Below are positions 8,792 through 17,850 of a stretch of DNA of 64,000 nt, in pieces; positions within the stretch are counted from its first letter, which is position 1; each line of letters begins with the position of its first letter. A program made the translations under genes and the position numbers. Location: the NCBI GenBank assembly GCA_964518305.1, contig CAZFDK010000006.1:38225-102224 (forward strand), in the 5' to 3' direction. Origin of the DNA: Caribbeanibacter sp964518305 (lineage in GTDB: Bacteria > Gemmatimonadota > Gemmatimonadetes > Palauibacterales > Palauibacteraceae). A model generated the notes under the pieces. The model saw nothing but the letters and a program-made list of their open reading frames with translations. It made no database searches and was not told the origin of the DNA.

Positions 8792-10089
8792 GGGCTGACA
8801 TCGTCACCTCTCGCCGACCGCACCCGACCGTCGCACTCCAACACGCCGCGGGAGTCGGAGGAGACGGCCGGGGGGCGGAGGATGGTCCGGTTCCGGCGGA
8901 CGAAGCCCCTCCCCACCTACCCGTTCAGCTTCGCCGCCGGCCGCTTCGAGGTGGAGACGACGCGTCGGGACGGACGCACCCTGCGGGCGTTCCACCGGGA
9001 GCCGGACAGAGCGACGGTAGCGCGGAACCGGGAGGCGCTCTTCGACCTCCACGCCCGGGCCCTCTCCAGGATGGAGGAGTACACCGGGATCGGGTACCCC
9101 TTCGAGAAGTTCGACTTCGTCCTGATCCCCTCCTTCCAGTACGGCGGTATGGAGCACGCCGGGGCGATCCTGTACGACGCCTCCGACCTCTTCCTCGACC
9201 GATCGGCGACTCAGGCCGACGGGCTGGGCCGGGCCAGCGTCATCGCCCACGAGACGGCCCACATGTGGTTCGGCGATCTCGTCACCACGGAGTGGTTCGA
9301 CGACGGGTTGATGGAGGAAGTCTTCGCCAACTTCACGGCGGCGAAGATCGTCCGCCCGGCCTTCCCGGAGCTGGACCACGACCTCCGCTTCCTGCTGGAC
9401 CACTATCCGGCGGCCTACTCCGTGGACCGGACCGGGGGCACCCATCCCATCCGACAGGAGCTGGGGAACCTGTCGGAGGCCGGCACCCTCTACGGCGCCC
9501 TGATCTACGACAAGGCGCCCATCGTCATGCGCCAGCTCGAGGCGCTGATCGGCGAGGAGGGGATGCGGGACGGGCTCCGGGAGCACCGGGACGAGAACCG
9601 GTGGGGAAACGCCGGATGGCCCGACCCGATCCGCATCCTGGACGCCCGCGGCGATCGAGACCTGGCCGCCTGGAGCCGGTCGTGGGTGGAGGAAGCCGGG
9701 CGGCCCGTGGTATCGGTGACCCTGGACCAATCCGCCGCCGGCGACAGCCTCCGTTCTCTGACCCTCGGGCAGGAGGATCCCCTGGGCCGGGAGCGCACGT
9801 GGACGGAGCGCTGACGCCGGACCGCTACGTGCGGCTGGCCCTGCGGACGCTCCGGCTGGAGCAGAGCGAACTCCTGATCGACCGGATGCTGGGCGCCCTG
9901 CGCTCGGTGTACTGGCGCTTCCTCTCCCCCGAGGCCCGGTGCCGGTGGGCGCCCGAGGTGGAGGCGGCCCGGACGATTCGCCGCCATCTGGAGGAGAACC
10001 CGTACCTGTCCGGGTTCCTCCGGGACAAGGTGCTCCAGTCGGCCGACCCCCTCTTCAGGGCGGCGCGGATCTCGGAAGGGGACTCCTAA
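8792..10089 (+). pseudogene. Decayed M1-family aminopeptidase
   Basis: The reading frame from about 8840 to 9814 matches the catalytic part of a gluzincin aminopeptidase. It has the exopeptidase motif YGGMEHAGAI, zinc motif HETAHMWFGD with the downstream Glu in EVFANF, and the tyrosine region YDKAPIVM. The N-terminal domain and any signal peptide are missing; similarity begins within the NTPRESEE stretch and the frame is closed by a stop at 8789. After ERTWTER the frame ends at 9812-9814, and the C-terminal helical repeat region resumes in another frame (VDGALTPDRYVRLAL...), apparently after loss of ~80 codons. An intact ATG at 8882 would still give a 310-residue product, but without the N-terminal domain it is unlikely to be active. 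Confidence 0.75.
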
Positions 10090-10994
10090 GCCGGCTCCAC
10101 GTGTCGGCGTCGGGCGACCACGAAGGTGCCGGACAGGATCATGGCGATGCCCAGCAGGCCGAGGGGATCCGGAAACTCGGCGAAGAAGACCAGCCCCCAG
10201 ACCGCCGCCAGCACGATCTGCAGGTAGCCCACCGCCATGGCCCGGCCGGCCCGCTCGTGCTGGAGCCCCAGGGTGAGGAAGATCTGCGCGCCCTGCGCCG
10301 TGAGCCCGACGCCGAGCATGGCCAGCCACTCCTCCACCGTCGGCCAGACAAGGTTGGCCGTGGCCGGCAGCAGCACAGACGAGCCCACGGTTCCGATGAG
10401 AGCGAAGTAGAAGATGATCACGTAGGGATGCTCGTCCGTCCCCAGGCTGCGGATCGTCACGTAGGCCGAGGCGCTCAGCACGGATCCGGAGAGGGCGACG
10501 CCCACGGCCAGCGGGTCGAGCCCGGTCGTGGCCCCACCGAACAGCATCTCCGGTCGGGCGACCAGCACCACGCCGGCGAGGCTCGCCGCCACGCCGATGA
10601 TCTCGATCACCCTCAGGTGCTCGCTCAGAAAGAGGGCGGCGATGATCGCCGTCCACACCGGATTCGTATACTGGATGACCGTGGCCTCGGCCAGCGGCAG
10701 GTGGGAGAGCGCGTAGAAGAAGCACGCGACGGCGCTGAAGCCCAGGACGCCGCGGGCCACCAGGAGTCGCCGGCTCGCGGGCGCGCCCCACATCTCCAGG
10801 CCCTTGCTGCGCACGAGGACCGCGGTGATGACCAGCGTGACGACGCTGCGGGAGAACACGACTTCCATGGTGGGCACCCGCTGGCCCGCCACCTTCACCA
10901 GCAGGCTCATCAGGCTGAACAGGAGGGCGGCACCGGCCATGTAGCGGACGCCCACGGGAAAGCGCTCCCGGAGGACGTCGGCCGGGTCCCCCAC
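10086..10994 (-). CDS. EamA/DMT-family transporter
   Basis: A 302-residue inner-membrane protein with ten predicted helices in two EamA repeats (first starting VRYMAGAALLFSLMSLL, second around VALSGSVLSASAYV). Such proteins export amino acids or metabolites. The GTG at 10994, two bases after the sirtuin stop and preceded by GGGGGAG at 6-7 bases, gives the usual family length; an upstream ATG inside the sirtuin gene would add an unlikely hydrophilic tail. The stop overlaps that of the convergent M1 pseudogene. Substrate unknown. Confidence 0.85.
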   Translation of the reverse strand: MGDPADVLRERFPVGVRYMAGAALLFSLMSLLVKVAGQRVPTMEVVFSRSVVTLVITAVLVRSKGLEMWGAPASRRLLVARGVLGFSAVACFFYALSHLPLAEATVIQYTNPVWTAIIAALFLSEHLRVIEIIGVAASLAGVVLVARPEMLFGGATTGLDPLAVGVALSGSVLSASAYVTIRSLGTDEHPYVIIFYFALIGTVGSSVLLPATANLVWPTVEEWLAMLGVGLTAQGAQIFLTLGLQHERAGRAMAVGYLQIVLAAVWGLVFFAEFPDPLGLLGIAMILSGTFVVARRRHVEPA

Positions 10995-10995
10995 C

Positions 10996-11790
10996 TCAGG
11001 CTCCCCCGAGCAGTTCGGGCAGGATCTCCTCGGCGCCGGCCCGGAAGACGTGCTCGGCACGCGCCGTCAGGGGTGTAGGCTCCGGGTTCACCTCCGCCAG
11101 GAGCGCGCCGGAATCGCCGGCCACCGCGGCCACCGACGCCGCCGGCTGGACCGCGGCGCTGGTGCCCACCACCAGGCACACCGCGGCGGCGCGGGCCGCC
11201 TCCATGGCCGTGTCCAGGGCCTCCCGCGGCAGCGACTCCCCGAACCACACCACGTCCGGTCGCAGGAGCTCGCCGCAGTCGCCGCAGCGGGGAAGGGCGT
11301 CGGCGCTGGAGGCGTCGATCTCCGCCCTGCGCTCGCGGCGCCGTCCGCATCCAGTGCACAGGGTGCGGAAGAGTGAGCCGTGGAGCTCCACCGCTCGGGC
11401 GTGGTCGGGTATCGCATCGTCGCCGGCTGCCGCGCGGAGCGCCCGGGCGTGCAGGTCGTCCACGTTCTGGGTCACGAGTCGGGCGCCGTCGTTGCCGAGG
11501 GCCCACCGGGCCAGGGCGAGGTGCGCCTCGTTCGGGTCGCAGGACGCCACCTTCTGCCGGCGCCAGCGGTACCACTGCCAGACGGTGACCGGGTCCTCGG
11601 CGAAGGCCTCGGGAGTGGCCAGCTCCCGCGGGCTGTACTCGCGCCACAGGCCCTCCTCGCCGCGGAAGGTGGGGACGCCGGAGGCGGCGCTCACGCCGGC
11701 CCCGGTGAGAGCCACGGCGGCGTCAGCGAGACGGAGCGCGCGTCGGACCTCATCGAGGCTGTCCGCGTCCGTATCGTCCGGCGTCGTCAT
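10996..11790 (-). CDS. SIR2-family NAD-dependent protein deacylase (class III)
   Basis: A 264-residue sirtuin that removes acyl groups from lysines using NAD+. It has GAGVSAASG at residues 30-38, TQNVDDLH at 108-114, catalytic His137, and zinc cysteines at 145, 148, 169 and 172. Tyr74 and Arg77 form the YxxR pair that in SIRT5 and CobB accepts negatively charged succinyl or malonyl lysine, so desuccinylase activity is likely (family knowledge). The ATG at 11790 was chosen because conserved sequence starts ~20 residues later; an upstream extension is low-complexity. It is followed by the EamA gene in the same transcript. Confidence 0.9.
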   Translation of the reverse strand: MTTPDDTDADSLDEVRRALRLADAAVALTGAGVSAASGVPTFRGEEGLWREYSPRELATPEAFAEDPVTVWQWYRWRRQKVASCDPNEAHLALARWALGNDGARLVTQNVDDLHARALRAAAGDDAIPDHARAVELHGSLFRTLCTGCGRRRERRAEIDASSADALPRCGDCGELLRPDVVWFGESLPREALDTAMEAARAAAVCLVVGTSAAVQPAASVAAVAGDSGALLAEVNPEPTPLTARAEHVFRAGAEEILPELLGGA

Positions 11791-12119
11791 GCGGGCTGGA
11801 GCTCCGGGGACTCGGGCGTCGAATCGGGGGCGCGCGGGTGTCGATCGCGGCGTCGAACGTGGCTCCGGTCGGTGCAATCCCCGTTCCGGCTGAGCCCGCC
11901 GATCGACGTCGACGCCCCGGGCGTCGAGCGGGGGGAGGGACGGCGGGGGCCTCCACCCCACGTTTCCGTACGAGGCCGTGGGGCCGCAGGACGGCGACGG
12001 AGCTCCCCGTTTTGCCCCCCGGCTCGAGGCCCTAGCATGTAGCGCAGGCGGGCGGCCCGCCGCCCCCCCGCCGCCGGTCGACGGCGGCGCGAGAGCCGTC
12101 TCCGCACAGGGAGGCACCC
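11791..12119. other. Divergent intergenic region between sirtuin and hutU
   Basis: These 329 bases must hold promoters for both directions. On the plus strand TTGCCC (12012) and TAGCAT (12033) are only 15 bases apart, a weak promoter match. The ribosome site of hutU (GGGAGG, about 12110) is clear. No operator or RNA structure could be identified with confidence. Confidence 0.5.
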
Positions 12120-13796
12120 ATGGCCACGACCACCGCCGAGCCCCGCACCGTGCGAGCCCCCACCGGCACCGAGCGATCCTGCCGGGGCTGGGGGCAGGAG
12201 GCCGCCCTCCGGATGCTGATGAACAACCTGGACCCGGACGTGGCGGAGAAGCCGGACGAGCTGGTCGTCTACGGCGGCGCCGGGAAGGCGGCCCGCGACT
12301 GGGAGTGCTTCGACAGGATCGTCGAGACGCTCCGCCGGCTGGAGAACGACCAGACGCTGCTCGTGCAGAGCGGGAAGCCGGTGGGGGTGTTTCAGACGCA
12401 CGAGCGGGCGCCCCGCGTACTCATCGCCAACTCGCACCTGGTGCCCCGCTGGGCCGACATGGACACCTTCCGCGAGCTGGAGCGTAAGGGGCTCATCATG
12501 TACGGCCAGATGACGGCCGGCTCGTGGATCTACATCGGCACGCAGGGCATCCTCCAGGGCACCTTCGAGACCTTCGCCGAGGCCGCCCGGCAGCACTTCG
12601 GCGGCGACCTCTCCGGCCGGCTCGTGGTCACGTCGGGGTTGGGCGGCATGGGCGGCGCCCAGCCGCTGGCCGCCACCATGAACGGCGGGGCGTTCCTGGG
12701 CGTGGAGGTGGACGAGGAGCGGATCCGGCGCCGGGTGGAGACCGGCTACTGCGACCGACTCGTCCGCGACCTCGACGAGGCGCTGGATCTGGTCCTGGAC
12801 GCCCGCGAGCGCGGCGAAGCCCTGTCCGTGGGCCTGGTGGGGAACGCAGCCGACGTGATCCCCGAGCTGGACCGACGCGACGTGGTGCCCGACCTGCTCA
12901 CCGACCAGACCGCGGCTCATGACCTGGACGTGGGCTACGTGCCGCTGGGGGTCGACCCGGGAGAGACGGACGAGGTCCGCCAGCGGGACCCGGAGGCTTA
13001 CCGGGAGCGGGTCCTGGACTCCATGGTCGAGCACGTGGAGGCCATGCTCTCCCTGCAGGAGAAGGGCGCCGTGACCTTCGACTATGGGAACAGCATCCGG
13101 GGGCAGGTGGCCGACAACCGGGGGCTGGAGGAGGCCTTCGAGATTCCCGGCTTCGTCCCGGCTTTCATCCGGCCGCTCTTCTGCAAGGGGTCGGGTCCCT
13201 TCCGCTGGGCGGCGCTCTCCGGCGATCCGGAGGACATCTACGAGACCGATCGCGCGGTGCTCGAGACGTTCCCGGAGAAGGACAGCCTCCGCCGGTGGAT
13301 CGAGAAGGCGCAGGACCGGGTCTCCTTCCAGGGGCTGCCGGCGCGGATCTGCTGGCTGGAGTACGGGGAGCGGGCCGAGATGGGGCTCCGCTTCAACCAG
13401 CTCGTGCGCGAGGGGAAGGTGAACGGCCCGCTGGTGATCGGCCGCGACCACCTGGACGCCGGATCCGTGGCATCGCCGAACCGGGAGACCGAGGGGATGA
13501 AGGACGGCTCGGACGCCGTCGCCGATTGGCCCCTCCTGAACGCCATGCTCAACACCTCCTGCGGCGCCGACTGGGTCTCGCTGCACCACGGCGGCGGCGT
13601 GGGCATCGGCTACTCCATCCACGGGGGCATGGTCTGCGTGGCCGACGGCAGCGAGGAGGCCGACGAGAAGCTGGAGCGCGTGCTCACCGCCGACCCCGGA
13701 TCCGGCGTCATGCGCCATGCCGACGCCGGCTACGAGGAGGCGATCCGCACGGCCCGCGAGCGGGGCGTGGACCTGCCCATGGTGGAGGGCGCGTGA
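12120..13796 (+). CDS. hutU: Urocanate hydratase
   Basis: A 558-residue urocanase that converts urocanate to imidazolonepropionate using tightly bound NAD+. It has the dinucleotide region SGLGGMGGAQPLA, Cys411 in ARICWLEYG (matching the position of the reactive Cys410 of the Pseudomonas enzyme), and NTSCGADWVSLHHGGGVG near the C-terminus. Length is standard. The ATG follows GGGAGG at 5 bases. It overlaps hutI by GTGA, so hutU-hutI-hutG is one translationally coupled operon for histidine breakdown. Confidence 0.97.
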   Translation: MATTTAEPRTVRAPTGTERSCRGWGQEAALRMLMNNLDPDVAEKPDELVVYGGAGKAARDWECFDRIVETLRRLENDQTLLVQSGKPVGVFQTHERAPRVLIANSHLVPRWADMDTFRELERKGLIMYGQMTAGSWIYIGTQGILQGTFETFAEAARQHFGGDLSGRLVVTSGLGGMGGAQPLAATMNGGAFLGVEVDEERIRRRVETGYCDRLVRDLDEALDLVLDARERGEALSVGLVGNAADVIPELDRRDVVPDLLTDQTAAHDLDVGYVPLGVDPGETDEVRQRDPEAYRERVLDSMVEHVEAMLSLQEKGAVTFDYGNSIRGQVADNRGLEEAFEIPGFVPAFIRPLFCKGSGPFRWAALSGDPEDIYETDRAVLETFPEKDSLRRWIEKAQDRVSFQGLPARICWLEYGERAEMGLRFNQLVREGKVNGPLVIGRDHLDAGSVASPNRETEGMKDGSDAVADWPLLNAMLNTSCGADWVSLHHGGGVGIGYSIHGGMVCVADGSEEADEKLERVLTADPGSGVMRHADAGYEEAIRTARERGVDLPMVEGA

Positions 13797-15067
13797 CGCT
13801 CCTCCGGAACATCGGCCTCCTGGCCACCTGCCGCCCCGGCGGCGGGCCGGAGGCGCTGCACCCGGTGCGCGACGCCGTGGTGGCCTGGGAGGACGGCGAG
13901 ATCGCCTGGGTCGGCCCGGAGTCGGACCTCCCGGGGCGTCTCCGCGGGAACGAGGCCGAAGAGATCGACGCCGGCGGCCGCCTGGTGGTGCCCGGGCTGG
14001 TGGACTGCCATACCCACCTGGCGTTCGGCGGCTGGCGCGCCGACGAGTTCCAGGCCCGTGTCCGGGGGGCGAGCTACCGGGAGATCGCCGAGCACGGCGG
14101 GGGCATCCTGTCCACCGTGCGCTCCACGCGGGAGGCGTCCGAGGACGAGCTGGTGGAGCGGTGCCGGGGGTTCCTGGCCCGCATGCGTCGGCTGGGCGTC
14201 ACCACGGTGGAGGCGAAGAGCGGCTACGGGCTGGACCGGGAGACGGAGCTACGGCTGCTCCGCGTGTACCGGCGCCTCCGGGAGGGGGCGGACGCCGTGC
14301 CCGAGACCGTGGTCCCCACCTTCCTGGGCGCGCACGCCGTCCCCCCGGAGTTCGAGGACGACCGTCGGGGTTACCTCGACCTGATCACGGAGGAGCTGAT
14401 TCCGGAGGTGGCCGACGGCGGCCTGGCGTCGGCCTGCGACGTCTTCGTGGAGGAGGGCGCGTTTTCGGTGCCCGAGGCCCGCTCCGTCCTGGCGGCGGCG
14501 CGGGAGAACGGGCTCGAGATTCGCCTGCACGCCGATCAGCTCTCCGCCGGGGGCGGGGCCGAGCTGGCCGCCGAGATGGACGCCCGGTCCGCCGACCACC
14601 TGGAGCACGCCTCCGAGGAGGGCGTGGAGGCCATGGCCGACGCCGGCGTCGTGGGCGTGGACCTGCCGCTTGCCTCCCTCTACCTGGACGGGCCGCCCCT
14701 GGACGTTCGACGTTTGTTGGACCGGGGCGTCCGCGTGGCGGTGGCCACGGACTTCAACCCGGGGACGGCGCCCAGCTATCACCTGCCGCTGGCCATGACG
14801 CTGGCCTGCACCCGGAGCCGGCTACCGCCCGCGGCGGCCGTGAAGGGGGCTACCCTGCAGGCGGCCCGTGCGGCGGGCGTCGAGGAGCGTGTGGGGTCGG
14901 TGGAGCCCGGGAAGCGCGCCGACCTGGCCGTGATCGACGCGCCGGACCCCGTCTCCTGGCTCTATCACCACCGCCCGAACGGCTGCGTGCTCACGGTGAC
15001 CGGAGGACGGGTCACGTGGCGTGCCGACGAGAAGACGACGCCCGCGACGACGGGAGGGACGCGATGA
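13793..15067 (+). CDS. hutI: Imidazolonepropionase
   Basis: A 424-residue amidohydrolase that opens the imidazolone ring to give N-formimidoyl-L-glutamate. Metal ligands His73 and His75 lie in DCHTHLAFGG. The family-specific EAKSGYGL, FLGAHAVP, LHADQLS and ATDFNPGTAPSYHLP motifs are all present. It starts at the GTG overlapping the hutU stop and ends overlapping the hutG start (ATGA). Length is normal. Confidence 0.97.
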   Translation: MTLLRNIGLLATCRPGGGPEALHPVRDAVVAWEDGEIAWVGPESDLPGRLRGNEAEEIDAGGRLVVPGLVDCHTHLAFGGWRADEFQARVRGASYREIAEHGGGILSTVRSTREASEDELVERCRGFLARMRRLGVTTVEAKSGYGLDRETELRLLRVYRRLREGADAVPETVVPTFLGAHAVPPEFEDDRRGYLDLITEELIPEVADGGLASACDVFVEEGAFSVPEARSVLAAARENGLEIRLHADQLSAGGGAELAAEMDARSADHLEHASEEGVEAMADAGVVGVDLPLASLYLDGPPLDVRRLLDRGVRVAVATDFNPGTAPSYHLPLAMTLACTRSRLPPAAAVKGATLQAARAAGVEERVGSVEPGKRADLAVIDAPDPVSWLYHHRPNGCVLTVTGGRVTWRADEKTTPATTGGTR

Positions 15068-16044
15068 CGGCAGAGCTTCCGGTGGAGCTGACGCCCCCGA
15101 CTCCGGAGCCGCCGGAGACCGATGCCGACGACCCGCGCCTGGGCAACTGGGTGGGGCGGGAGGTGCGGCGTCCGGCAGAGACGCGGGTGGCCCTGGTGGG
15201 GTTTCCCTCGGACGAGGGGGTGCGTCGGAACGGCGGCCGCCCCGGCGCCGCCGCGGGACCCGGTGCGCTCCGGCGGGAGCTGTACGGCCTGACTCCGGAG
15301 CCGCGGGATCCGGCCCGGCAGCCGATGGTCGACCTGCTGAAGCGGACGCGGGACCTGGGGGACGTCCCTGTCGACGGCGACGTGGAGGCGGACCAGGAGC
15401 GCCTGGCGGACGTGCTGGCCCGCCTGCTGGAGCGCGGAGTCACGCCGGTGGTGCTCGGCGGAGGGCACGAGACGGCCTTCGGGCACTTCCTGGCCTACGT
15501 GCGCGCCGGGCTGGATGTCGAGATCGTGAACTGGGACGCCCATCCGGACGTACGGCCGTGGGAGGAAGAGGGGGCCCATTCCGGCTCCCCCTTCCGGCAG
15601 GCCGTCGAGCATCCGTCGGGAGCGTGTGGCGGGTACTCCGTGGCGGGGCTCCAGCCGCGGTCGGTGGCCCGGGCGCACCTGGAGTTCCTGCGCCGTGAGG
15701 GAGCCGGGGTGCTGTGGCGCGAGGAGACGGACGCCTCCGCCGCCCGTGAGCTCCTGGGGCGGCTCGGGTCACCGGTCATGGCGAGCTTCGACCTGGACGC
15801 CGTGGACCGGTCCGACGCGCCCGGCGTCAGCGCCCCAGCCACCGGGGGGCTCGCGGCCCGAACCTGGCTCGACATCGCCGGGCGGTGCGGGCGGACGGAC
15901 GCCGTCTCCTCCATGGACGTGGTCGAGCTGAACCCCGAATACGACCCGGACGGGCAGACCGCCGCTCTGGCCGCCGCCACGGTCTGGCGCTTCCTCCGCG
16001 GGACGGCCCTCCGGCAGACCGAGAGGACCGGGCCGGCGGTCTGA
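15064..16044 (+). CDS. hutG: Formimidoylglutamase (ureohydrolase/arginase fold)
   Basis: A 326-residue Mn-dependent ureohydrolase that probably hydrolyses formimidoylglutamate to glutamate and formamide. Metal ligands are His135 (LGGGHE), Asp158, His160 and Asp162 (NWDAHPD), and Asp243 and Asp245 (SFDLDAVD). The first ~30 residues are Pro/Glu-rich. Its position as third gene of the coupled hutU-hutI-hutG operon makes formimidoylglutamase the best assignment; arginase or agmatinase is less likely. No hutH (histidine ammonia-lyase) or hut repressor lies in the window. Confidence 0.88.
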   Translation: MTAELPVELTPPTPEPPETDADDPRLGNWVGREVRRPAETRVALVGFPSDEGVRRNGGRPGAAAGPGALRRELYGLTPEPRDPARQPMVDLLKRTRDLGDVPVDGDVEADQERLADVLARLLERGVTPVVLGGGHETAFGHFLAYVRAGLDVEIVNWDAHPDVRPWEEEGAHSGSPFRQAVEHPSGACGGYSVAGLQPRSVARAHLEFLRREGAGVLWREETDASAARELLGRLGSPVMASFDLDAVDRSDAPGVSAPATGGLAARTWLDIAGRCGRTDAVSSMDVVELNPEYDPDGQTAALAAATVWRFLRGTALRQTERTGPAV

Positions 16045-16169
16045 GCCGTTCACTCCCGGGTTGAGCGGATGGGCCCCGATCGGCGCCGGTGTGCGGGATT
16101 TCGTGCCACACTCGGCGGCCAGTCGGGTAGCCGGACAACGACAGGCGAATCCAAGATTGCAGGGTAAGG

Positions 16170-16979
16170 ATGGACCTCTTCCACGGAGACAACACGCCGC
16201 CTTTCGACGGGGACGAGCCCAGGCCCGGCCGCGAGGATGACGACAGCGTGCTCGTTCGGACGGCCTCGAAGGTGAACGTGCGCCTGAAGCCCATACGGCA
16301 TCACCTGACGCCGGAGGGCTCCTCCTGTCTCGGGTCGTTCGTGAACGGCAACCTCATCGCGCGGTGCGTCCTCCCGGAGCAGACGGCCGCCCAGTTCCTG
16401 CGCCTCGGCATCCTGGAGGAACCGGTCCACCTGGCGCTGCTGGTGCGGGAGGCCGATCCGGGGCTGCAGGGCAAGCTGCTGGCCCTGACCCCCCTTCCGG
16501 ACGACGTGGGTCCGGAGACCGGAGGGGGCGACGAGCCCGATTGGAAGGAAAGCGTGCCCAGCTCCAACTACGAGCAGGAAGTGGGTGGGGGAGCGGGCGC
16601 CGGCGCCGCCGGGTCCCCGGAGCCCGCTGGCGACGACGAGCGACTGGCCGCCGTCTTCCTGGGCAAGATCATCCGCTTCGAGGAAGACCGGAAGCACCCG
16701 GAGAATCTCGCCATGGAGGCCGCCGACGTCCTCCGATCGGCAGTCAAGGGAGGCGCGGGGGACGTGGTCGACCGTCTGCTGCAGGACGTCTCCGAGGATG
16801 TACAGGTCGAAGGGGAAGGCCTCGACGAGGGCGGGTCGGACGCGGACGCCGGATCCGGCTCGCTCCCGGACGACGAGGAGCTCTTCCCCGACGATCTGGA
16901 GATGCCGGAGGAGCTGGAGGATTCCGACGACCCCGAGGCCTCCGACGACGCGGACGACGGGGAGCCGAACCCGAGCTGA
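16170..16979 (+). CDS. Hypothetical acidic protein
   Basis: A 269-residue protein I do not recognise. Residues ~30-110 look folded, with alternating hydrophobic positions (KVNVRLKPIRHHL, GNLIARCVLPEQTAAQFLRLG). Residues ~120-155 are Gly/Glu-rich, a second helical part includes FLGKIIRFEEDRKHPE, and the last 55 residues are almost entirely Asp, Glu, Ser, Gly and Pro. It has no signal peptide or membrane segment, so a cytoplasmic protein with a disordered acidic tail is likely. The ATG follows AGGGTAAGG. It stands alone between hutG and kptA. Confidence 0.7.
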   Translation: MDLFHGDNTPPFDGDEPRPGREDDDSVLVRTASKVNVRLKPIRHHLTPEGSSCLGSFVNGNLIARCVLPEQTAAQFLRLGILEEPVHLALLVREADPGLQGKLLALTPLPDDVGPETGGGDEPDWKESVPSSNYEQEVGGGAGAGAAGSPEPAGDDERLAAVFLGKIIRFEEDRKHPENLAMEAADVLRSAVKGGAGDVVDRLLQDVSEDVQVEGEGLDEGGSDADAGSGSLPDDEELFPDDLEMPEELEDSDDPEASDDADDGEPNPS

Positions 16980-17256
16980 CCCGGGGACGCGGTCGTCGGG
17001 ACCATGCTGCTGCTGCAGTGACGAGAGGCGAGCTGCAACACATCTGAGCGGGCAACCTCGCCCGTGCCTCTTCCTCGAGCCACATGATCGAGTTCCCTGC
17101 GCCCTTGGTCGTCGATCTCGTATGTTACACGGAGGTTCGCCGCCGCGGGAATCGCCCGAATCGATCGGGCTCAGACACCCGAAGAGCAGCCATGAGGCCG
17201 CGTTCGCGAGAGACTGCGGGCCGGCGACGCCCCCGGGCGAAGTCATCCTGACGGGC

Positions 17257-17799
17257 GTGGACCACGAGCGCCTGAGCCGGACGGTGGCCCACGCCCTGCG
17301 GCACGAACCCTGGCTGTACGAGCTGGAGCTGGACGAGGGGGGCTGGGCGCCCCTGGATCAGCTGCTGGAGGCCCTCCGCCGGGACCGCCCCGAGTGGAGC
17401 GACCTCGAGGTGGAGGATCTGCGGGAGATGATTCGGCGCTCCGACAGGAGACGATACGAGATCCGCAGCGGACGCATCCGGGCCCTGTACGGTCACTCCC
17501 TGCCGGAACGCCTCCAGAAGGAGGCGGCGGAGCCGCCGCCATCCCTGTTCCACGGAACCGATCCGGGTGCGCTGTCCGCCATCCGCAGCGAGGGGCTGCG
17601 TCCCATGGGCCGGCAGTACGTGCACCTGTCGGTGGACCGGTCCACGGCGGAGGAGGTGGGACGCCGGAAGGCGCGTGAGCCGGCGATCCTGCGCGTGGAC
17701 GCCGGCGGCGCCCACTCCGACGGGGTCACCTTCTACGCCGGAAACGAGAAGGTGTGGCTGAGCGACCGGGTGCCGCCGCGCTACCTGACGCGGAGCTGA
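17257..17799 (+). CDS. kptA: RNA 2'-phosphotransferase (Tpt1/KptA family)
   Basis: A 180-residue enzyme that in eukaryotes moves the 2'-phosphate from spliced tRNA to NAD+, releasing ADP-ribose 1'',2''-cyclic phosphate. The N-terminal winged-helix part has the LRHEPW motif (catalytic Arg-His) and DEGGWAPLDQLL. The NAD-binding part has FHGT, EGLRPMGRQYVHLS, and the ending with FYAGNEKVWLSDRVP. The GTG start at 17257 fits the usual VDxxRLSRxxxxxLRH beginning; no strong ribosome site was found. The bacterial role is unsettled, because bacteria lack the tRNA splicing substrate. Confidence 0.92.
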   Translation: MDHERLSRTVAHALRHEPWLYELELDEGGWAPLDQLLEALRRDRPEWSDLEVEDLREMIRRSDRRRYEIRSGRIRALYGHSLPERLQKEAAEPPPSLFHGTDPGALSAIRSEGLRPMGRQYVHLSVDRSTAEEVGRRKAREPAILRVDAGGAHSDGVTFYAGNEKVWLSDRVPPRYLTRS

Positions 17800-17850
17800 C
17801 AGGGAGCACGGCGTGCGGGAAGAGCGGAGAGCGGGAGCAGCGAGGGCGGG

